Assembly (NCBI RefSeq): GCF_006540305.1
Contig: NZ_BJOR01000001.1
Coordinates: forward strand, 3,348,001-3,412,000
Direction: 5' to 3'
DNA: 64,000 bases
Origin: Streptomyces sp. 6-11-2
GTDB taxonomy: Bacteria > Actinomycetota > Actinomycetes > Streptomycetales > Streptomycetaceae
Shown one piece after another: positions 59,553 to 64,000 of this stretch. The notes under the pieces are model-generated. The model did no database searches and was not told where the DNA came from. It saw nothing but the letters and a program-made list of their open reading frames with translations. The position numbers were made by a program, and so were the translations under genes. Every line of letters begins with the position of its first letter. Within the stretch, counting starts at the first letter, position 1.

Positions 59553-60599
59553 CTACGGCGAAGCCGCGTACCGTTCCCGCAGCTCGTGGGCGGTCCCGAA
59601 GGCCGCCGCGGTCAGCGGCACCGCCAGCAGCATCCCCACGATCCCGGCGACCGACGCGCCCCCGGTGATCGCCAGCAGCACCACGGCCGGGTGCATCTGC
59701 ACGGTCCGGCTCTGGATCAGCGGCTGGAGCACGTGCCCCTCCAGCACCTGTACCGCCAGCACCACCCCGAGCGCCCACAGCGCGATGACGAACCCGCGGT
59801 CGGCGAGCGCGACCAGCACGGAGACCGCACCGGAGAGGAAGGCGCCCAGGTAGGGGATGTAGGCGCCGACGAAGACCAGCGCGCCGAGCCCGACCGCGCC
59901 GGGCACCTTCAGCACGAGCAGGCCGACGGTGATGCAGACGGCGTCGATCAGCGCGATGAGCGTCGTGCCGCGCATGAAGCCCTCCACGGCCGCGAAGGCC
60001 CGCCGGGCCATGGCCTCCGCGGTGTCGCCGGTCCCGCGCGGGGCGAGCGTGCGCAGGGTGGCGGCGGCCTTGTGCGAGTCGCGCAGGAAGAAGAACACGA
60101 GCAGCAGGGCCAGTACGGCCATGGCGAGCGACTCGCCGACCACGCTGACCCCGCTGATGACGTTGGAGGCGGCCGTTCCGCCGAACTTCTCCAGGAGTCG
60201 CCTGCCGTTGGAGGCGAGGTCGTCCAGCGAGGTCCCGGCCGCCCCGAAGTGGGTGGTGAGCGACTGCGCGGCCTTCTTGAGCGAGGTGAGGATCTGGTCC
60301 CCGCTGTCGATCAGCGCGGCCACCACGATGTACACCGCACCGCCGACGACCACGACGACCGCCACACAGGTGATCCCGGCGGCGAGCGACCGGTTCACCC
60401 CGGCTCCCGCGAGCCGCCGGAACAACGGCCGCAGCAGTGCCGTCCCCAACAGCGCCAGCAGCACCGGGATCACCGCGGTCCGGAACACCACGCACAACCG
60501 CGCCCCGATCCACACCACCCCGGACACCAGCAGAACGGCGGCGCACCAGGCGGCGAGACGCCGGACGGGCTCGGGCAGCAGAGGAGCGGGGGCCTGCAC
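59553..60599 (-). CDS. AI-2E family (PF01594) permease-like protein
   Basis: A 348-aa integral membrane protein starting at GTG 60599. Eight hydrophobic helices are visible in the family arrangement: two at 12-55, one at ~72-92, then a soluble helical part and five at ~155-345. Conserved motifs include VIPVLLALLGTALLRPL, FVGAYIPYLGAFLSG and VQVLEGHVLQPLIQSRTVQMHP, the signature of AI-2E/YdiK/PerM-type permeases. Transport of signals or ions has been shown only for some members, so the substrate is unknown. It is convergent with the SpoIIE gene. Confidence 0.9.
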   Translation of the reverse strand: MQAPAPLLPEPVRRLAAWCAAVLLVSGVVWIGARLCVVFRTAVIPVLLALLGTALLRPLFRRLAGAGVNRSLAAGITCVAVVVVVGGAVYIVVAALIDSGDQILTSLKKAAQSLTTHFGAAGTSLDDLASNGRRLLEKFGGTAASNVISGVSVVGESLAMAVLALLLVFFFLRDSHKAAATLRTLAPRGTGDTAEAMARRAFAAVEGFMRGTTLIALIDAVCITVGLLVLKVPGAVGLGALVFVGAYIPYLGAFLSGAVSVLVALADRGFVIALWALGVVLAVQVLEGHVLQPLIQSRTVQMHPAVVLLAITGGASVAGIVGMLLAVPLTAAAFGTAHELRERYAASP

Positions 60600-60730
60600 A
60601 CCTCCAGACGATCACACGCCGGACGTGCTGTCCCGCGCGCACGGCCCACCCGGGTGACACGGCATCAGCCACCGGCGCTCCGGCCGGTGGCGCGGTCCGC
60701 GTCCCGCACGGGGCCCGGCAGGAACGCGAA

Positions 60731-60760
60731 AGGGCCCCGTCCACCATCGGACGGGGCCCT
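60731..60760 (-). terminator. Terminator of the pirin gene
   Basis: AGGGCCCCGTCC (60731-60742) and GGACGGGGCCCT (60749-60760) form a perfect 12-bp stem. On the minus strand TTTCG follows, so it terminates the pirin transcript. Confidence 0.8.
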
Positions 60761-60782
60761 CGCGCCCAGCGGCCGGGAGGAC

Positions 60783-61754
60783 CTACAGCCCTTCCTCGGT
60801 CATCCCGTGGATCGCCGGGACGGTGCCGAGGCGGCCCTTCTTGAAGTCCTCGAAGGCCTGCATGAGCTCGTCCCGGGTGTTCATGACGAAGGGGCCGTAG
60901 TGCGCCATCGGCTCGCGGATCGGCTGCCCGCCGAGGAGGACGACCTCCAGGTCGGGGGTGTGCGCGTCCTGCTTCTCGTCCGCGCGGACGGTCAGCGAGG
61001 AACCGGCGCCGAAGACCGCGGTCTGGCCGAGGTGGATCGGCCGGCGCTCGGCGCCCACGGTGCCGCGTCCCGCCATCACGTACGCCAGGCCGTTGAAGTC
61101 CTCCCGCCAGGGCAGGGTGACCTCCGCGCCGGGCGCCACCGTCGCGTGGACCATCGTGATCGGCGTGTGCGTGATGCCGGGGCCGGCGTGGCCGTCCAGC
61201 TCACCGGCGATGACCCGCAGCAGCGCGCCGCCGTCGGGGGAGGTGAGCAGCTGGACGCTGCCGCCGCGGATGTCCTGGTAGCGCGGCGCCATCATCTTGT
61301 CCTTGGCCGGCAGGTTCACCCACAGCTGGAGGCCGTGGAAGAGGCCGCCGGACACGACCAGCGACTCCGGCGGGGCCTCGATGTGCAGCAGTCCGCTGCC
61401 CGCCGTCATCCACTGGGTGTCGCCGTTGGTGATGGTGCCGCCACCGCCGTTGGAGTCCTGGTGGTCGAAGACTCCGTCGATGATGTACGTAACGGTCTCG
61501 AAGCCGCGGTGCGGGTGCCAGGGGGTGCCCTTGGGCTCGCCCGGCGCGTACTCCACCTCACCCATCTGGTCCATCATGATGAACGGGTCGAGATGGCGGT
61601 AGTTGATCCCCGCGAACGCCCGGCGCACCGGGAAGCCCTCACCCTCGAATCCGCTGGGCGCGGTCGTGACGGTGAGCACGGGACGAGCCACGGCATCGGC
61701 GGGCGCGGCCACACGGGGCAGCGTCAGCGGGTTCTCGACGGTCACTGCAGGCAT
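60783..61754 (-). CDS. Pirin-family protein
   Basis: A 323-aa protein of the bicupin pirin family starting at ATG 61754 (AAGGAGG upstream). The N-terminal cupin carries the iron-site motif: HPHRGFETVTYIIDGVFDHQDS, with His and Glu residues for metal, and LLHIEAPPE for the last His/Glu. The C-terminal cupin has no full metal set. Pirins have been reported as quercetin dioxygenase-like enzymes and as redox-sensitive partners of transcription factors; in Streptomyces a pirin modulates beta-oxidation. Its closeness to an acyl-CoA dehydrogenase gene (62570) is interesting in that light, though the two are not in one operon. Confidence 0.93.
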   Translation of the reverse strand: MPAVTVENPLTLPRVAAPADAVARPVLTVTTAPSGFEGEGFPVRRAFAGINYRHLDPFIMMDQMGEVEYAPGEPKGTPWHPHRGFETVTYIIDGVFDHQDSNGGGGTITNGDTQWMTAGSGLLHIEAPPESLVVSGGLFHGLQLWVNLPAKDKMMAPRYQDIRGGSVQLLTSPDGGALLRVIAGELDGHAGPGITHTPITMVHATVAPGAEVTLPWREDFNGLAYVMAGRGTVGAERRPIHLGQTAVFGAGSSLTVRADEKQDAHTPDLEVVLLGGQPIREPMAHYGPFVMNTRDELMQAFEDFKKGRLGTVPAIHGMTEEGL

Positions 61755-61781
61755 GTCGGTTCCTCCTTGTGCGACCACTTT

Positions 61782-61797
61782 AGTTGAGCGTTGAACT
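61782..61797 (-). promoter_or_regulatory. Imperfect palindrome over the pirin promoter
   Basis: AGTTGAGCGTTGAACT (61782-61797) matches its reverse complement at 12 of 16 positions, with AGTT/AACT ends. On the minus strand it runs into TAAAGT, a plausible -10 box. A MarR-like regulator could bind here. Confidence 0.4.
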
Positions 61798-61819
61798 TTC
61801 TGCCACCCCCAACAGAGGA

Positions 61820-61845
61820 AGCCCGGAGGGAATTCCCTCCGGGCT
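61820..61845 (-). terminator. Terminator of the SseB-like gene
   Basis: AGCCCGGAGGG-AATT-CCCTCCGGGCT is a perfect 26-base palindrome ~80 bases beyond the SseB-like gene's stop. Confidence 0.65.
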
Positions 61846-61871
61846 CCGAGCGGCGGCGTCCACGGCCGGTC

Positions 61872-61930
61872 CTAGTGCCGTGACCGGAAAGGTTCACCGG
61901 CCCGGCAAACCTTTCCGGCCACAGCACTAG
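61872..61930. mobile_element. Minimal CTAG-bounded palindrome, 59 bp (copy C)
   Basis: Two 29-bp inverted ends separated by a single base (left begins CTAGTGCCGTGACCGGAAAG, right ends CACAGCACTAG; 25 of 29 positions match). The sequence is the same as the ends of copy A, with the interior deleted. Its right TAG (61927-61929 on the minus strand) stops the SseB-like gene. It could also fold as a strong hairpin at the mRNA end. Confidence 0.65.
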
Positions 61931-62409
61931 CCGTACATCCGGCGCATCGCGAAGTCGACCATCTGCTCGACCGCCTTGGCGTCGAACACCATCCGGTGCT
62001 CGCCCTCCATGTCGAGCACGAAGCCGTAGCCGGTCGGCAGCAGGTCGATCACCTCGGCACCGGTGATCACGAAGTACTTGGACTCCTTGCCCGCGTACCG
62101 GCGCAGCTCCTTGAGCGAGGTGAACATCGGGATCACCGGCTGCTGGGTGTTGTGCAGCGCCAGGAACCCGGGGTTGTCGCCGCGCGGGCAGTACACCTTG
62201 GAGGTCGCGAACACCTGCTGGAAGTCCTCGGCGGCCAGCTGCCCCGTGGTGAAGGCGCGCACCGCGTCCGCGAGCGAGGGCGGCGAGGGCTCGGGATAGG
62301 CGGGAGCCTGCTGGCCGTACCCGCCGACACCGCCGGGCATCTGCTGCTGCGGAGGGACGTACCCCTGCTGTGCCGCCCCGCTGTCCATCGGCTGGCCGTA
62401 TCCGTACAT
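61927..62409 (-). CDS. SseB-family protein
   Basis: A 160-aa soluble protein starting at ATG 62409 with TACGCT about 8 bases upstream, suggesting a leaderless transcript. After a Gly/Gln/Pro/Tyr-rich N-terminus (YGYGQPMDSGAAQQGYVPPQ) comes the SseB N-terminal-type domain: AVRAFTTGQLAAEDFQQVFATSKVYCPRG, FLALHNTQQPVIPMFTSLKELRRY and LLPTGYGFVLDMEGEHRMVF. These proteins are common in actinobacteria, often near secretion genes, with no known enzymatic role. The stop codon comes from the CTAG element end, and the last natural residue may have been altered. Confidence 0.85.
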   Translation of the reverse strand: MYGYGQPMDSGAAQQGYVPPQQQMPGGVGGYGQQAPAYPEPSPPSLADAVRAFTTGQLAAEDFQQVFATSKVYCPRGDNPGFLALHNTQQPVIPMFTSLKELRRYAGKESKYFVITGAEVIDLLPTGYGFVLDMEGEHRMVFDAKAVEQMVDFAMRRMYG

Positions 62410-62475
62410 GGCCCACAGCGTACTGACCCGCACGAGGGCTCGGTCACACATGGCGGGATCGGGGTTGCTTCTTAT

Positions 62476-62487
62476 TACCGGCGGGTA
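62476..62487. promoter_or_regulatory. TACC-GGCG-GGTA dyad upstream of the acyl-CoA dehydrogenase
   Basis: TACC (62476-62479) and GGTA (62484-62487) flank GGCG, inside the AT-rich promoter region before the gene at 62570. It resembles short operators of fatty-acid-responsive TetR-type repressors (inference). Confidence 0.35.
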
Positions 62488-62569
62488 GCATCATCGGAGC
62501 TACTAGTTGGTACGTGAACCAGATGCGAGGAGACAGTGCCTCGCCGAGCCCTCGACGGGAGCCGTGGCC

Positions 62570-64000
62570 ATGGGGCACTACAAGTCGAACCTCCGCGACA
62601 TCGAATTCAACCTCTTCGAAGTGCTCGGACGCGACAAGCTGTACGGCACCGGTCCGTTCGAGGAGATGGACGCCGACACCGCCAGGAGCGTCCTGGAGGA
62701 GCTGACCCGCCTGGCGGAGAACGAGCTGGCGGAGTCCTTCGCGGACGCCGACCGCAACCCGCCGGTGTTCGACCCCGAGACGAACACCGCGCCGGTGCCG
62801 GAGACCTTCAAGAAGAGCTACAAGGCCTTCATGGACTCCGAGTACTGGCGCCTGGGCCTGCCCGAGGAGATCGGCGGCACCACCGCGCCCCCGTCCCTGA
62901 TCTGGGCCTACGCCGAGCTGATCCTCGGCGCCAACCCGGCGATCTGGATGTACTCCTCCGGCCCGGCGTTCGCCCGCATCCTCTTCGAGGAGGGCACCGA
63001 GGAGCAGCGGAAGATCGCCTCGGTCGCGGTCGAGAGGACCTGGGGCTCCACCATGGTGCTCACCGAGCCCGACGCGGGCTCGGACGTCGGCGCCGGCCGC
63101 ACCAGGGCGGTCCAGCAGGAGGACGGCTCCTGGCACATCGAGGGCGTGAAGCGCTTCATCACCTCCGGTGAGCACGACATGGAGGAGAACATCCTCCACT
63201 ACGTCCTCGCCCGCCCCGAGGGCGCCGGCCCCGGCACCAAGGGCCTGTCCCTCTTCCTCGTGCCGAAGTACCTGTTCGACTGGGAAACCGGCGAGCTGGG
63301 CGAGCGCAACGGCGTCTACGCCACCAACGTCGAGCACAAGATGGGCCTGAAGGCCTCCAACACCTGCGAGATGACCTTCGGCGACCGCCACCCCGCCAAG
63401 GGCTGGCTGATCGGCGACAAGCACGACGGCATCCGCCAGATGTTCCGCATCATCGAGTTCGCCCGCATGATGGTCGGCACGAAGGCGATCTCCACGCTGT
63501 CCACCGGCTACCTGAACGCGCTGGAGTACGCCAAGGAGCGCGTCCAGGGTCCCGACCTGGCGAACTTCATGGACAAGTCCGCGCCCAAGGTCACCATCAC
63601 GCACCACCCCGACGTGCGCCGCTCGCTGATGACGCAGAAGGCGTACGCCGAGGGCATGCGCGCCCTCGTCCTGCACACCGCCGCGGTCCAGGACGCGATC
63701 GCGGTCAAGGAGGCCAACGGCGAGGACGCCTCGGCCGACCACGCGCTCAACGACCTGCTCCTGCCCATCGTCAAGGGCTACGGCTCGGAGAAGGGGTACG
63801 AGCAGCTCGCCCAGTCGCTGCAGACCTTCGGCGGCTCCGGCTTCCTGCAGGAGTACCCGGTCGAGCAGTACATCCGGGACGCCAAGATCGACACCCTGTA
63901 CGAGGGCACCACGGCCATCCAGGGCCAGGACTTCTTCTTCCGGAAGATCGTCCGCAACCAGGGCGCCGCGCTGAACTCGATCGCCGAGGACATCAAGGAG
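62570..64000 (+). CDS. Acyl-CoA dehydrogenase (3' end outside the window)
   Basis: The frame from ATG 62570 (GGGAG upstream) is open to the window end, giving the first 477 residues. The N-terminal extension ([22 protein letters not shown]) marks the longer ~600-aa class of acyl-CoA dehydrogenases seen in actinobacteria. FAD- and substrate-binding motifs are present: [26 protein letters not shown] and [12 protein letters not shown] in the middle domain, and [31 protein letters not shown] with the FAD/glutamate region. It oxidises acyl-CoA to enoyl-CoA in beta-oxidation. The exact chain length is unknown. It lies divergently from the SseB-like gene. Confidence 0.93.
   Translation, partial: MGHYKSNLRDIEFNLFEVLGRDKLYGTGPFEEMDADTARSVLEELTRLAENELAESFADADRNPPVFDPETNTAPVPETFKKSYKAFMDSEYWRLGLPEEIGGTTAPPSLIWAYAELILGANPAIWMYSSGPAFARILFEEGTEEQRKIASVAVERTWGSTMVLTEPDAGSDVGAGRTRAVQQEDGSWHIEGVKRFITSGEHDMEENILHYVLARPEGAGPGTKGLSLFLVPKYLFDWETGELGERNGVYATNVEHKMGLKASNTCEMTFGDRHPAKGWLIGDKHDGIRQMFRIIEFARMMVGTKAISTLSTGYLNALEYAKERVQGPDLANFMDKSAPKVTITHHPDVRRSLMTQKAYAEGMRALVLHTAAVQDAIAVKEANGEDASADHALNDLLLPIVKGYGSEKGYEQLAQSLQTFGGSGFLQEYPVEQYIRDAKIDTLYEGTTAIQGQDFFFRKIVRNQGAALNSIAEDIKE

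Noticed and set aside
57106..60747. A minus-strand open frame of 1213 codons running over the SpoIIE gene
   Set aside because: It reads the AI-2E and aspS regions out of their true frames and is antisense to SpoIIE motifs.

Overview
The window is a high-GC actinomycete chromosome segment, almost certainly Streptomyces. Reasons: very GC-rich third codon positions, many GTG and TTG starts, GTGA/TGATG start-stop overlaps, a rare TTA codon in a regulator, a sortase-E-type LAxTG surface protein, SCO2400-like and Rv1733c-like proteins, and a metG ... aspS order that recalls S. coelicolor. I see no tRNA, rRNA or CRISPR.

Layout. 1-3.6 kb: the tail of a secreted protein, a small membrane protein, then a visibly AT-richer operon of an HTH regulator (TTA as its fourth codon) and a 492-aa TIM-barrel-like protein of unknown function, closed by a 230-bp inverted-repeat element. 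3.7-7.9 kb: a YrdB-like/peroxiredoxin-like pair with a TetR regulator and paired operators, a repeat-rich membrane protein and a PAP2 phosphatase. 8.2-17.3 kb: a stress/membrane group of TerD, GlsB, a 55-aa membrane peptide, a 1655-aa DUF3686-type AAA ATPase and flotillin. 17.7-27.7 kb: two copies of a TraR/DksA plus MreB-like actin-fold module, flanking a NarL-type two-component pair and a fused SecDF, followed by a rhomboid-like protein. 27.7-39.3 kb: mixed metabolic and cell-surface genes (NAD-dependent dehydrogenase, lipoproteins, DUF6445 oxygenase, DUF4142 protein, GH13 glucosidase, LAETG protein, nucleoside hydrolase) and a TPR-containing HTH regulator.

39.5-45.6 kb is the most unusual stretch. 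It is a minus-strand operon of a caspase-fold protein that has lost its catalytic residues, an EACC1-like small protein, a 949-aa protein joining an intact caspase domain through one membrane helix to a solute-binding-like region and a von Willebrand A domain, and a solute-binding lipoprotein that overlaps it by one base. There is no transporter permease. It looks like a transmembrane receptor-protease conflict or cell-fate system.

45.7-64 kb is mostly housekeeping: membrane proteins, an EEP-family hydrolase, a Glu/Pro-rich VWA protein, metG, a secreted FG-GAP protein, aspS, a PAS-GAF-SpoIIE phosphatase, an AI-2E family permease, pirin, an SseB-like protein and the start of an acyl-CoA dehydrogenase.

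A small inverted-repeat family bounded by CTAG occurs three times (3357, 39690, 61872). Each time its terminal TAG is the stop codon of the neighbouring gene. Start choices rest on ribosome binding sites and family knowledge. Functions are from motifs read by eye, without database searches.
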